Position numbers and translations under genes: made by a program
Shown: piece by piece, positions 41,854 through 50,702 of the stretch
How the letters are laid out: the number at the start of each line of letters is the position of its first letter
Position numbering within the stretch: the first letter of the stretch is position 1
Notes under the pieces: generated by a model
Seen by the model: the letters and a program-made list of their open reading frames with translations, nothing else
The model's database searches: none
Told to the model about the DNA's origin: nothing
Assembly: GCA_965215705.1 (NCBI GenBank)
Contig: CBDCEE010000002.1
Coordinates: 1 to 64,000 of the forward strand
Source: JAAXPZ01 sp965215705
Lineage (GTDB): Bacteria > Campylobacterota > Campylobacteria > Campylobacterales > Sulfurovaceae
DNA: 64,000 bases
Direction: 5' to 3'

Positions 41854-43410
41854 ATGGAGTATGTCTATAGCAACTTCTATGAGCTGATCAGAAAACAGGC
41901 AAAAGACAGAGGGAAAAAGGCCGCACTCTTTGATGGAGAGAATAAAATACGCTATACTGAAATCCTCTACAAAGCAGATAAACTTGCTGCCTATATGGCG
42001 AATAAGGGAGTAGGTAGAGGGGATAAGGTTGCACTCTTTTTACGAAACTCTCCGGAGTTTATCTATGCACTTTTTGCCGTCTCTAAACTGGGAGCGATCC
42101 TGGTACCGATCAATACTTTTCTTAAAGGTGAAGAGCTCAGCTATATCCTGGAAGATAGCGGCACAACACTGCTCATTGCCTCTACAATCCATGAAAAGGT
42201 TGTTCTGGACAGCAGGGCTGATGAGCTCTGTATACTTACGATCTGGGAAGGGGAGATGCAACATACGGATGAGCATAATATTCCTTTTATCGAAGCGATC
42301 TCAACCACGCTGGAGGTAGGACTTGCAGCATCTGCACTGGATGACACAGCGGTAATCATCTATACTTCCGGCACTACTGGCAAGCCCAAAGGTGCGATGC
42401 TCAGCTACCGTAATATGCTTTCTAATGCAGAGTCCGGAAGACAGTCGATCGGTATTACGGCGAAAGATCGTTCTATCGTATTTTTGCCTATGTTCCACTC
42501 CTTTACTTTTACTATCGCTGTCATGCTCTTTTTGTATGTGGGCGGCAGCATAGTGATCATTCGCTCTATTCAGCCCTTTTCCAATATCTTTAAGCAGGTG
42601 TTGACCAAGAGGGTAACGATATTTCTGGGTGTGCCTGATGTCTACAGTGCCCTTTCCAAAGCCAAGTTACCATGGTATTTCATGTGGTTCAACAAACTAC
42701 GTGCTTTTATCTCAGGAGCGGCAGCACTTCAACCCAAAACACTCGAGGCTATATCTAGTAAATTTAAAAGAGCTACATTACTAGAGGGCTATGGTCTCAG
42801 TGAAGCGAGTCCTGTGGTCAGTGTCAATACCTTTGAGAAACAGAAAGCCAAGTCAGTGGGAAGGGCTTTAGCAGGCTATGAGATCAAGATCGTAGATGAG
42901 AATATGGTGGAACTTCCCCGTGGAACGGTAGGAGATATCATTACCACTGGAGACAATATCATGCAGGGTTATCTAGGGAGACCAGAAGCCACCGCTGAGA
43001 CGATCATCGGAGGCTGGTTATTGACGGGAGATATGGGCTATATGGATGAGGAAGGATTTCTCTTTATCGTAGATCGTAAAAAAGATCTCATCATCTCCAA
43101 AGGGATCAATATCTACCCCAGAGAGATCGAAGAGGTGATAGATGCTTTTGCTGGGATCAAGGCTTCAGCAGTGGTAGGTATCATTGATGAGAAAAGTGGG
43201 GAGATACCTATCGTATATATAGAACTGGAGGAGGGTATAGCATCTATAGATGAAACTGCCCTCAGAAAATATCTTAGGGAACATTTAGCCAATTATAAGA
43301 TACCCAAACAGGTACATATGATTGATGAATTGCCGAAAAATGCCACAGGGAAAGTCCTCAAAAGGGTACTCAAAGAGCAGATCAGAGCAGAGGAAAATGA
43401 GCTGGAGTAG
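41854..43410 (+). CDS. Long-chain fatty acid--CoA ligase (FadD-like, AMP-binding)
   Basis: Activates fatty acids, probably those entering through the preceding porin. AMP-binding motif VIIYTSGTTGKPKGAML (about residue 166), GYGLSEASPV (about 310), GWLLTGDMGYMDEEGF (about 388) and the catalytic Lys in LPKNATGKVLKR (about 500) are all present. 518 aa. The ATG lies 1 bp after the porin stop, so the two are translationally coupled. No beta-oxidation genes are in the window. Confidence 0.9.
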   Translation: MEYVYSNFYELIRKQAKDRGKKAALFDGENKIRYTEILYKADKLAAYMANKGVGRGDKVALFLRNSPEFIYALFAVSKLGAILVPINTFLKGEELSYILEDSGTTLLIASTIHEKVVLDSRADELCILTIWEGEMQHTDEHNIPFIEAISTTLEVGLAASALDDTAVIIYTSGTTGKPKGAMLSYRNMLSNAESGRQSIGITAKDRSIVFLPMFHSFTFTIAVMLFLYVGGSIVIIRSIQPFSNIFKQVLTKRVTIFLGVPDVYSALSKAKLPWYFMWFNKLRAFISGAAALQPKTLEAISSKFKRATLLEGYGLSEASPVVSVNTFEKQKAKSVGRALAGYEIKIVDENMVELPRGTVGDIITTGDNIMQGYLGRPEATAETIIGGWLLTGDMGYMDEEGFLFIVDRKKDLIISKGINIYPREIEEVIDAFAGIKASAVVGIIDEKSGEIPIVYIELEEGIASIDETALRKYLREHLANYKIPKQVHMIDELPKNATGKVLKRVLKEQIRAEENELE

Positions 43411-43429
43411 TACCTAAGCCAACCTCTGT

Positions 43430-43435
43430 TATACT
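43430..43435 (+). promoter_or_regulatory. Candidate -10 box for the AAA ATPase gene
   Basis: TATACT in TGTTATACTC, 34 nt before the TTG start of the ATPase gene. Confidence 0.35.
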
Positions 43436-43468
43436 CATAAAAAACTTCTACACTTAACAGGATTATCA

Positions 43469-45202
43469 TTGAAATATCTTATCGATTTTATAGAGAGCGA
43501 GGACGTGCGAAAATCACGGATCTTCAAACATCTCAAGTGCAATAAAGGAGAAGCAGAGCTCGTACGGTTTATTTGCAGGGGGTATGTGAAGGGTATGGAG
43601 GAAATCTCTGTATTGGAGATGCTGAGAAGCCACTTTTCTGACAAATCCTATGCCTATATCAAAAAGTTATCACTTGTCAAGAAACTGTTGGATCTAGGAT
43701 GGATTACACAGATCAGCTTTGGGCAGGTGAAAGCACATGAGACTTCTCAGTTGGAGCTCTTGAATGCTTCTGTAACCCCGAGTATTGCACTCTTGAGATT
43801 GCTAGAGGAGGGTTCTTTGGAGATACAGTTACCTGACATCAAGCCTTATACTGACCATTTGGAGTATCTACAGGATCAGTTTGATATGGTAGAGTTGCTG
43901 TATAGGATCTCTACCTTTAAGCAAGGCTTGGCAGAGAGTTCTCTGAGTATCGGAAGATTGAAAAACAAGTTGTCACTGTTGACAACACGTATTGATGAGC
44001 GGCTGAAAGTAACCGATACTCCTATCGTAGTGGAAGAGTTTTTTGAAGAGAAAGGATTGGATGAGAAGGAGAAGCGTATCTTTTTGGCTCTGCTCAAAGA
44101 GGAGTATAGTGGAGGAGAAGGACAGTTCAGAGATATGAATACGCTTATTGAACTGATCAGTTTCGATGAGTATGAGAAGATCAAGAACCGTGCATTGCTA
44201 GAAGAGGGTTCACGCCTGATCACTGAAGGGATCATTGATTATGAGGAGATCCTCAATATGTTTGGTGGTGTGAGCCGCTCTTTTTATCTGCAGGATGAGG
44301 TGATGCAGCGGATCATTCACCCCAAAAAGAAGAAAAAGGTAACCAAACTCAAACTGGATATGCTGGTCAAAGAGCAAGATCTTTTCGAATACCTAAAGCC
44401 AAACACGACACTGGATGATGTGGTACTGCATCCCAAGACCAGAGAAACACTCAATACGGTTGTCAAGCAGGTTGACAAAGAGGTGTTTAAAAAGCTACGC
44501 GAGTGGGGCATCAAAGACCGACGTAAAGGGATCGATGCACGGATCATCTTTTATGGTGCAGCAGGAACAGGAAAGACCATGACTGCGATGAGTTTGGCAA
44601 AAACACTCAAAAAACCCATCCTCTCTTTTGACTGTTCCAAAATCCTCTCCATGTATGTAGGGGAGAGTGAAAAAAATGTCAGACGAATCTTTGATGACTT
44701 TCAAGCTTTGAGTAAGAAAGCCAAAGTAGAACCGATACTGTTACTCAATGAGGCAGATCAGTTTCTTAGCTCCCGAAGTGAGGGGGCAGGAAGCTCTGCG
44801 GACAAAATGCATAATCAGATGCAGAATATTTTTCTCGAGCAGATCGAACAGTTTGAAGGTATTCTGATCGCTACCACCAATCTACTTGGCAATATAGATA
44901 AGGCATTTTCCCGGCGATTCAATCATAAAATAGAGTTTAAAAAACCTGGGAAAAAACAGAGATTGAGACTCTGGCAATTTATGTTACCAGAGAAGGCAGA
45001 TTACGAAGAGGGCTTTGATATTACCACACTGACACGTTATGAGTTGACAGGCGGACAGATCAATCTCATCATCAAAAATACAGCCTACAAGGTAGCTATC
45101 CGAGAAGAGAGTGTTTTTGGCATGAAAGATTTCATCGAAGAGATAGAGAAAGAGCTTGGCTCCAGTTTTGACAGTACCAAAAGTATGGGCTTTAAAGTCT
45201 AG
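43469..45202 (+). CDS. CDC48-like AAA+ ATPase with N-terminal helical region
   Basis: 577-aa protein resembling the AAA/CDC48-type ATPase common in Campylobacter relatives. The first 340 residues are mostly helical, possibly winged-helix, with no recognised domain. The AAA module has Walker A FYGAAGTGKTMTAMSLA (about residue 368), then MYVGESEKNVRRIFDDF, Walker B ILLLNEADQFL (about 424, with Asn in place of the usual Asp), sensor 1 IATTNLLGNID and an Arg-rich box FSRRFNHKIEF. The start is TTG at 43469 with AGGA upstream; no ATG is near. It stands alone between the lipid cassette and nuo. Its substrate is unknown. Confidence 0.78.
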   Translation: MKYLIDFIESEDVRKSRIFKHLKCNKGEAELVRFICRGYVKGMEEISVLEMLRSHFSDKSYAYIKKLSLVKKLLDLGWITQISFGQVKAHETSQLELLNASVTPSIALLRLLEEGSLEIQLPDIKPYTDHLEYLQDQFDMVELLYRISTFKQGLAESSLSIGRLKNKLSLLTTRIDERLKVTDTPIVVEEFFEEKGLDEKEKRIFLALLKEEYSGGEGQFRDMNTLIELISFDEYEKIKNRALLEEGSRLITEGIIDYEEILNMFGGVSRSFYLQDEVMQRIIHPKKKKKVTKLKLDMLVKEQDLFEYLKPNTTLDDVVLHPKTRETLNTVVKQVDKEVFKKLREWGIKDRRKGIDARIIFYGAAGTGKTMTAMSLAKTLKKPILSFDCSKILSMYVGESEKNVRRIFDDFQALSKKAKVEPILLLNEADQFLSSRSEGAGSSADKMHNQMQNIFLEQIEQFEGILIATTNLLGNIDKAFSRRFNHKIEFKKPGKKQRLRLWQFMLPEKADYEEGFDITTLTRYELTGGQINLIIKNTAYKVAIREESVFGMKDFIEEIEKELGSSFDSTKSMGFKV

Positions 45203-45228
45203 TTATGAGAGAATTTTTCTCTCGTAAC
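45202..45228 (+). terminator. Hairpin after the AAA ATPase gene
   Basis: A stem GTTATGAGAGAA / TTCTCTCGTAAC (one T-G pair) with a TTT loop, overlapping the stop codon. It probably ends the ATPase transcript before the 222-bp spacer leading to nuoA, which otherwise shows no genes. Confidence 0.5.
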
Positions 45229-45427
45229 TGCTACAAAAAGTGACGAAAGTTTTCAATTTTATCGATAGTGGCACTATTATGAAATTATTATTTTAGGTAC
45301 TTCCCTTTCACTGTTTCGCATAGTTACAGTATATAAGTTCTTGCCATAGACTTCATGCCTCCAAACTGTTTTAATCCTACATTTTGCTACTATTGATTCA
45401 AATATTCTGACGATTAAAGGAGTTATG

Positions 45428-45817
45428 ATGACTCATGTGATTTCAACGCATCCGTATTTTGGAATCTTCTTTCTGCTTATCCTTACAGCAGTTGCTTTCT
45501 ATGGTGTTTTGGTGCTACAGCGATTTATTAGCCGTAGATTGTCCAGACTCGATACAGAGAAGCTCAAAATGTCTCTTTATGAGTGTGGCCCTCGTGTCAA
45601 CAAGCAACCAAACAGTATCTCTATCCAATTTTACTTGATTGCACTGTTATTTATTCTTTTTGATGTGGAGATTGTTTTTATGTTCCCTTGGGCGATAGAC
45701 TTTAAGCTTTTGGGCTGGTTTGGTTTTGTGGAGATGATACTGTTTATCTTACTTTTGGCGATCGGTTTCGCCTATGCATGGAAGAAAGGAGCACTTGAAT
45801 GGCACAGCATCAAGTAA
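45428..45817 (+). CDS. nuoA: NADH-quinone oxidoreductase subunit A
   Basis: Membrane subunit of complex I, three helices. YECGPRVNKQPNSISIQFYLIALLFILFDVEIVFMFPWA in pieces is diagnostic. AAAGGAG lies 5 nt before the ATG at 45428 (another ATG at 45425). First gene of a 15-gene run. Overlaps nuoB by 19 nt. Confidence 0.95.
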   Translation: MTHVISTHPYFGIFFLLILTAVAFYGVLVLQRFISRRLSRLDTEKLKMSLYECGPRVNKQPNSISIQFYLIALLFILFDVEIVFMFPWAIDFKLLGWFGFVEMILFILLLAIGFAYAWKKGALEWHSIK

Positions 45818-46317
45818 ATTATGCCTCTGCGGCAGGACTACCGGTAGCGTTGACATCGGTAGACAAACTAATCAACTGGGGAAGATCCAACTCCCTCTGG
45901 CCTATGACCTATGGACTTGCCTGTTGTGCGATCGAAATGATGGCAACAGGGGCAAGCCGTTATGACTTTGACCGAATGGGTACGATCTTTAGAGCGAGCC
46001 CCAGGCAGTCAGATGTGATGATACTCGCAGGCACACTCTCCAAAAAGCATGCGGAGTTTACCCGCAGACTCTATGATCAGATGATGGAGCCTAAATGGGT
46101 TATCTCCATGGGATCATGTGCCAATACAGGGGGGATGTTCAACACCTACTCTACTGTGCAGGGTGTGGACAGGATCGTACCTGTGGATATCTATCTTCCC
46201 GGATGTGCTCCTAGACCGGAAACACTCCAGTATGCACTCATGATGCTGCAGAAGAAGATCCGCCGCGAATCAGCAGATATGAATAAAAATACCAAACAGA
46301 ATTTGAGGATGCTATAA
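45799..46317 (+). CDS. nuoB: NADH-quinone oxidoreductase subunit B
   Basis: Carries the terminal [4Fe-4S] cluster N2 next to the quinone site. Ligands: adjacent Cys in GLACCAIEMM (about residue 37), Cys in SMGSCANTGGMF (about 102) and Cys in LPGCAPRPE (about 133). 172 aa. All ligands conserved. Shares one base with nuoC. Confidence 0.97.
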   Translation: MAQHQVNYASAAGLPVALTSVDKLINWGRSNSLWPMTYGLACCAIEMMATGASRYDFDRMGTIFRASPRQSDVMILAGTLSKKHAEFTRRLYDQMMEPKWVISMGSCANTGGMFNTYSTVQGVDRIVPVDIYLPGCAPRPETLQYALMMLQKKIRRESADMNKNTKQNLRML

Positions 46318-47105
46318 TGAGAAAATATACCCCCAAAGAGAATGTGCAAGGCAAAGCATACTATACGGATAGATTCTGGGTGGCACCTTCTGTACCTAGA
46401 TCAGAAGTTACGGAGGATGCACACTTCGTAAAACTTTTAGAGAAGATCAAGCAGCATGTGGGAGTGAAGGATGCCTATGTTCAGATCGGACAGATGATTG
46501 TCCATATCAACCCTGAGGATAACTTTACAACACTGAAGCTTCTCAAAGAGCAGTGTGATTATGCGATGTGTTCAGAGATCTCAGCCGTAGATTATCTGGC
46601 ACAAGATGGTGAGTTTGAAGTGTTTTATCAGATGCTTAACCTCAAGAAAGCCAAACGTGTGCGGATCGTAACCCGGCTCAAAGAGGGGCAAGCGATAGAG
46701 AGTGTAGAGCCACTCTATCACAGTGCCAACTTCGCAGAGCGTGAAATGTACGATATGTTCGGTATCGTTGCCAATAACCATCCCTTTATGAAACGTATTC
46801 TGATGCCTGATGATTGGGAAGGGCACCCACTACTCAAGACCTACCCATTACAAGGGGATGAAGCTGCTTCATGGTATGAGGTAGACAAGATCTTTGGTAA
46901 AGAGTACAGAGATGTGATTGGCCCAGAAAATCGTGATCCTTCCAGAATCGACCGGTATGATACCAAGCGATTCTCCAGAGTAGGGTATGAGGTACCGTTT
47001 GATGCAGATATTTCAGAGGGTGAAAAAGAGACAGCGATCGAGTACAGTGAGACACTACTGGTGAATTATAATAAATCATCTAAGCAATTAGATGAGAGAA
47101 GATAG
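46317..47105 (+). CDS. nuoC: NADH-quinone oxidoreductase subunit C
   Basis: Peripheral-arm subunit. The central block SVEPLYHSANFAEREMYDMFGIVANNHPFMKRILMPDDWEGHPLLKTYPL in pieces is the classic NuoC signature. 262 aa, longer than many because of N- and C-terminal additions. It is separate from NuoD, unlike the fused E. coli NuoCD. Overlaps the region just before nuoD. Confidence 0.95.
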   Translation: MRKYTPKENVQGKAYYTDRFWVAPSVPRSEVTEDAHFVKLLEKIKQHVGVKDAYVQIGQMIVHINPEDNFTTLKLLKEQCDYAMCSEISAVDYLAQDGEFEVFYQMLNLKKAKRVRIVTRLKEGQAIESVEPLYHSANFAEREMYDMFGIVANNHPFMKRILMPDDWEGHPLLKTYPLQGDEAASWYEVDKIFGKEYRDVIGPENRDPSRIDRYDTKRFSRVGYEVPFDADISEGEKETAIEYSETLLVNYNKSSKQLDERR

Positions 47106-47115
47106 GGGGCAACCG

Positions 47116-48345
47116 ATGCAACAACCTAATAAACTGGTACCATTTTTTGAGAACTTGAATTTTGAAAGAGATGACAATACCATGGTCGTCAACTTCGGAC
47201 CACAGCATCCTTCTGCTCACGGGCAGCTCAGACTGATGCTGGAGCTGGATGGCGAGAGGGTAGTCAAAGCCCATCCGGATATTGGCTATCTCCATAGAGG
47301 GATCGAAAAGATGGCGGAAAATATGACCTATAATGAATTTCTGCCTACAACAGACAGACTGGATTATATCGCTTCAACTGCCAACAACTATGCCTATGCC
47401 ATAGCAGTAGAAAAGCTGCTGGGTATCGAAGCACCGCGTCGTGCACAAGCGATCCGTACGATGCTGCTAGAGCTTAACCGTATCATCTCACACCTCTTTT
47501 TTATCGCGACGCATGCACTGGATGTCGGTGCGATGTCTGTCTTTCTCTATGCTTTCCGTGAGAGAGAGTTTGCGATGGACCTGATGGAGGACTACTGTGG
47601 TGCAAGATTAACACACTCTTCTGTCCGCATCGGAGGCGTACCCTTGGATCTGCCTGAAAACTGGATTGCGAATATGTATGCATTTCTGGATAAACTGGAG
47701 CATGAACTTGAGCATACCTATGAGGCACTACTGACGGAGAACCGTATCTGGAAGATGCGTCTGGAAGATGTCGGTGTGATCAATGCGGAAGATGCACTTT
47801 CCTGGGGATGTACCGGACCGATACTAAGAGGTGCAGGTGTACAGTATGATATACGTAAAGAGGAGCCCTATGAGCTTTATGGAGAGCTGGACTTTGATAT
47901 ACCTGTCAGTGACCGTAATGACAGCTATGGTCGATATATGATTCATATCGAAGAGATGAGACAATCGTCGCGAATCATTAAGCAGGTAGTGCCTATCTAT
48001 AAAAAGAGTGAAGCACAGCTAATGGCACATGCCCCACAATACATCTCTGCCCCTAAAGAGGAGATCATGACACAGAATTATGCTCTGATGCAGCACTTTG
48101 TGTTGGTGACTCAGGGGATGAGACCACCAAAGGGGGAGGTTTATGTACCGACAGAGTCTCCCAAGGGAGAGCTTGGTTTCTATATCAAGTCTGAAGGTGA
48201 GCCGTATGCCTATAGACTGAAGTGTAGGGCACCGAGCTTCTATCATACAGGTATTTTACAGAAAGTATTGGTAGGTACTTATCTGGCAGATGTGGTCACG
48301 ATGATCAGTTCATCCAATATCGTCTTTGGCGAAGTAGATAGATAG
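47116..48345 (+). CDS. nuoD: NADH-quinone oxidoreductase subunit D
   Basis: 49-kDa-type subunit that forms the quinone cavity with NuoB. NFGPQHPSAHGQLRLMLELDGE in pieces, HPDIGYLHRGIEKMAE, and the C-terminal GEVDR are diagnostic. The frame opens at 47092, inside nuoC, but AGGGGG at 47104-47109 is correctly spaced for the ATG at 47116. 409 aa. Confidence 0.96.
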   Translation: MQQPNKLVPFFENLNFERDDNTMVVNFGPQHPSAHGQLRLMLELDGERVVKAHPDIGYLHRGIEKMAENMTYNEFLPTTDRLDYIASTANNYAYAIAVEKLLGIEAPRRAQAIRTMLLELNRIISHLFFIATHALDVGAMSVFLYAFREREFAMDLMEDYCGARLTHSSVRIGGVPLDLPENWIANMYAFLDKLEHELEHTYEALLTENRIWKMRLEDVGVINAEDALSWGCTGPILRGAGVQYDIRKEEPYELYGELDFDIPVSDRNDSYGRYMIHIEEMRQSSRIIKQVVPIYKKSEAQLMAHAPQYISAPKEEIMTQNYALMQHFVLVTQGMRPPKGEVYVPTESPKGELGFYIKSEGEPYAYRLKCRAPSFYHTGILQKVLVGTYLADVVTMISSSNIVFGEVDR

Positions 48346-48354
48346 GAGAAGTGT

Positions 48355-48681
48355 ATGAAACGATTTGATTTGAGACATCTAAAAGATGATTTTTATGACA
48401 GAATGGTTACGCTGATTGAGAAGCAAACGACAGTAGGAGAGGTAGCGATATTTCTTTTTGAAGTAGGTGACTTCTCCTCGATACAGAAGAGTGCTGACCA
48501 GATCAAAGAGATTGGTCATGAGCTGATGAATTCATTGAAGTTCAATGAAGTAGACTGGACGATCGTGGTCAAGAAGCTGGATGTACAGACACAAAAAGAG
48601 AGACAAGAACAGTACAGAGTAGCCAAGGCTGAAGCAGAGGCAGCAGCTGCAGTAGCAGCTGCAGAGGCAGAGGAAAAATAG
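48355..48681 (+). CDS. Small complex I-associated protein in the NuoE position (Campylobacterota type)
   Basis: 108 aa, no Cys, so it cannot carry the [2Fe-2S] cluster of true NuoE. In Campylobacter and Helicobacter the nuoE and nuoF positions hold unrelated genes (Cj1575c/Cj1574c, HP1264/HP1265); position and size match the former. Residues 1-80 look globular (RHLKDDFYDRMVTLIEKQTTVGEVAIFLFEVGDF in pieces); the tail is an Ala/Glu-rich helix or coiled coil (RVAKAEAEAAAAVAAAEAEEK in part). Its stop codon overlaps the next gene by 1 nt. Function is probably to bind the electron-input flavoprotein, by inference. Confidence 0.75.
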   Translation: MKRFDLRHLKDDFYDRMVTLIEKQTTVGEVAIFLFEVGDFSSIQKSADQIKEIGHELMNSLKFNEVDWTIVVKKLDVQTQKERQEQYRVAKAEAEAAAAVAAAEAEEK

Positions 48682-50693
48682 TGTCTGCTGTCGTTTTTTC
48701 CACATGGCAAGGAGAGTTCATTGACAACCGTGATAAGGTTGCTGATGGGCTCTTGGAGTCTGCTTTTAAACTCCCAGTAGCGTATACAGCAGATACCAAG
48801 TCCAAAGCATTTATCGGCTGGGATGGGGTTGCCATATTTGACGAAGATATCGATGCAGTGAGACTGGCCACTGAGTATGCCGCACAGTATCAGGAGTATT
48901 CTGAGGCATGTGGCAGATGTGCCCCCGGTAGATGGGGAGGACGTATCCTTTATGACATGCTGGACAAGATCGCCAGAGGAGAGGGTACGTATGCAGATAT
49001 AGAACACCTTCAGGAGGTCAGCCAAACGATGATGCTTACCTCCAAGTGTGAGATCGGCCGTACGGTGCCCAAGCCTATATTGGATCTGATAGAGCATTAT
49101 AAAGAGCAGTTTGATGCCTGTATTTTGGAGCAGAAGCCCTCCAAAGACTACCGCAGTGATATCAACTATATTGCCAAGATCACAGCTCCCTGTATGGATG
49201 TCTGTCCTGCCCATGTGGATATCCCTGCTTATATCGAAGGTGTACGCGACTTGCAATTTAGCGAATCACTTGCAGCTACCAGACAGACGATGCCATTGGC
49301 ACATACCTGTGGACGGGTCTGTCCACATCCCTGTGAAGATGCTTGCCGTAGAACCAACCTGGATGAGCCGATCTCTATCATGGAGCTTAAGCGTCTGGGC
49401 GCAGACCATGAGACTGATCATGGGTTGACATGGCTACACCCTCATGAGCCTAAACCACTACGCAATGATGGTAAAAAAGTAGCGATTATCGGGGCGGGAC
49501 CTGCCGGGTTGACTGCTGCGTACTATTTGGCACTTGACGGGATCAAGGTAGATATCTTTGAAGAGCTTCCTGTCAATGGTGGAGAGGTTGCTGTCGGTGT
49601 GCCTGAATACCGTATGCCGATTGATAAGTACAACAGAGATATCGATCTGGTGCTTGAGATGGAAGCGGTAAGCATTTATAACAACCACAGAGTGACAGCA
49701 GATAGGCTGAAAGAACTGGAAGCAGAGTATGATGCTGTGTTACTGGGCTTTGGTGCCAGACTCTCTAAAAAAGTACGTGCAGACAATGAAAACCCTGAGA
49801 TGGGTGGTTATTGGGGTGCAATCTCGATGCTGGACAAGGTCAATCTCTGGCATAAATATGATATTGGTAGTCCGGTGAGCAATGAACTCAAAGATAAGAA
49901 AGTAGTCTGTGTCGGTGGAGGGTTTACCTCTATGGATGTGGTACGCTGTGCGATCAGAGAGGGTGCAGAGAAAGTGATCATGCTTTACCGCCGGGATGAA
50001 AAGACGATCATTCGTAACACGACCTATGAAGAGTATCATGAAGCAGTAGAAGAGGGTGTAGAGTTTATCTTCCACTCCTCTATTCGTGAGATCGTAGATA
50101 ATGGTGAGAATATCACCAAGTTGCTCGTGGATACGTTTGAACTGGTGCCTGATCCAGATGGAGGCAGACCACAACTACTCAAAATTGAGGGGGGAGACTT
50201 TGAGCTGGAGTGTGACTATCTTATCCCTGCCGTTTCTCAGGCATGTGATATGCAACTGATCCCAGAAGAGTGGGATCTAACATTGACCTCTTGGGGCACG
50301 CTGCTCACCAACGGCAAAGACTATATGACCTCTCGTGATGGATTGTTCGCTGCAGGAGACTGTGAGTATGGTCCTATGACCATCGTCAATGCGGTGGGAC
50401 AAGCCAAGAGGGCAGCTTCAGTGATCAGCCGTTATCTTTATAATGGCGGCAAATGTACTTTGACCGATGATGAGATCATGGAAGATCACCTCAACATCCT
50501 TAGGGTCTATAATAAAAAAGAGACCATTACGGGCTGGATGCCGGGACTCCCCCGCGAAGAGAGCGAGAAACTCGGTGTAGAGGAGCGAAAGACCAACAAC
50601 CAAGAGGTCAATCTAGGCTTTACCGGGGAAGAGGCAGCTGCAGAAGCAGAACGGTGTATGCGATGCTACTATATCTCTATGGTAGCAGTGTGA
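48681..50693 (+). CDS. Hybrid NuoF-like/GltD-like FAD oxidoreductase of complex I
   Basis: 670 aa, GTG start overlapping the previous stop. Residues about 1-150 resemble the NuoF C-terminal Fe-S region (EACGRCAPGRWGGRI about residue 75; MLTSKCEIGRTVPKP about 117), but the FMN/NADH domain of NuoF is missing. The rest is like glutamate synthase small subunit/NfnB: Cys-rich Fe-S region (CMDVCPAHVDIP about 172; TCGRVCPHPCEDACRR about 207-222), FAD motif VAIIGAGPAGLTAAYYLA (about 269), GGEVAVGVPEYRMP, a second dinucleotide motif VVCVGGGFTSMDVV (about 410), and AAGDCEYGP near the end. It probably feeds electrons from NAD(P)H or ferredoxin into NuoG. The third Cys of the NuoF N3 cluster motif is Gly. 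Confidence 0.85.
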   Translation: MSAVVFSTWQGEFIDNRDKVADGLLESAFKLPVAYTADTKSKAFIGWDGVAIFDEDIDAVRLATEYAAQYQEYSEACGRCAPGRWGGRILYDMLDKIARGEGTYADIEHLQEVSQTMMLTSKCEIGRTVPKPILDLIEHYKEQFDACILEQKPSKDYRSDINYIAKITAPCMDVCPAHVDIPAYIEGVRDLQFSESLAATRQTMPLAHTCGRVCPHPCEDACRRTNLDEPISIMELKRLGADHETDHGLTWLHPHEPKPLRNDGKKVAIIGAGPAGLTAAYYLALDGIKVDIFEELPVNGGEVAVGVPEYRMPIDKYNRDIDLVLEMEAVSIYNNHRVTADRLKELEAEYDAVLLGFGARLSKKVRADNENPEMGGYWGAISMLDKVNLWHKYDIGSPVSNELKDKKVVCVGGGFTSMDVVRCAIREGAEKVIMLYRRDEKTIIRNTTYEEYHEAVEEGVEFIFHSSIREIVDNGENITKLLVDTFELVPDPDGGRPQLLKIEGGDFELECDYLIPAVSQACDMQLIPEEWDLTLTSWGTLLTNGKDYMTSRDGLFAAGDCEYGPMTIVNAVGQAKRAASVISRYLYNGGKCTLTDDEIMEDHLNILRVYNKKETITGWMPGLPREESEKLGVEERKTNNQEVNLGFTGEEAAAEAERCMRCYYISMVAV

Positions 50694-50702
50694 TGGTGGT
50701 GT

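Noticed and set aside
48516..49256. A 246-codon minus-strand frame across the NuoE-position and NuoF-like genes
   Set aside because: Antisense to two genes in a conserved operon and without homology-like motifs.
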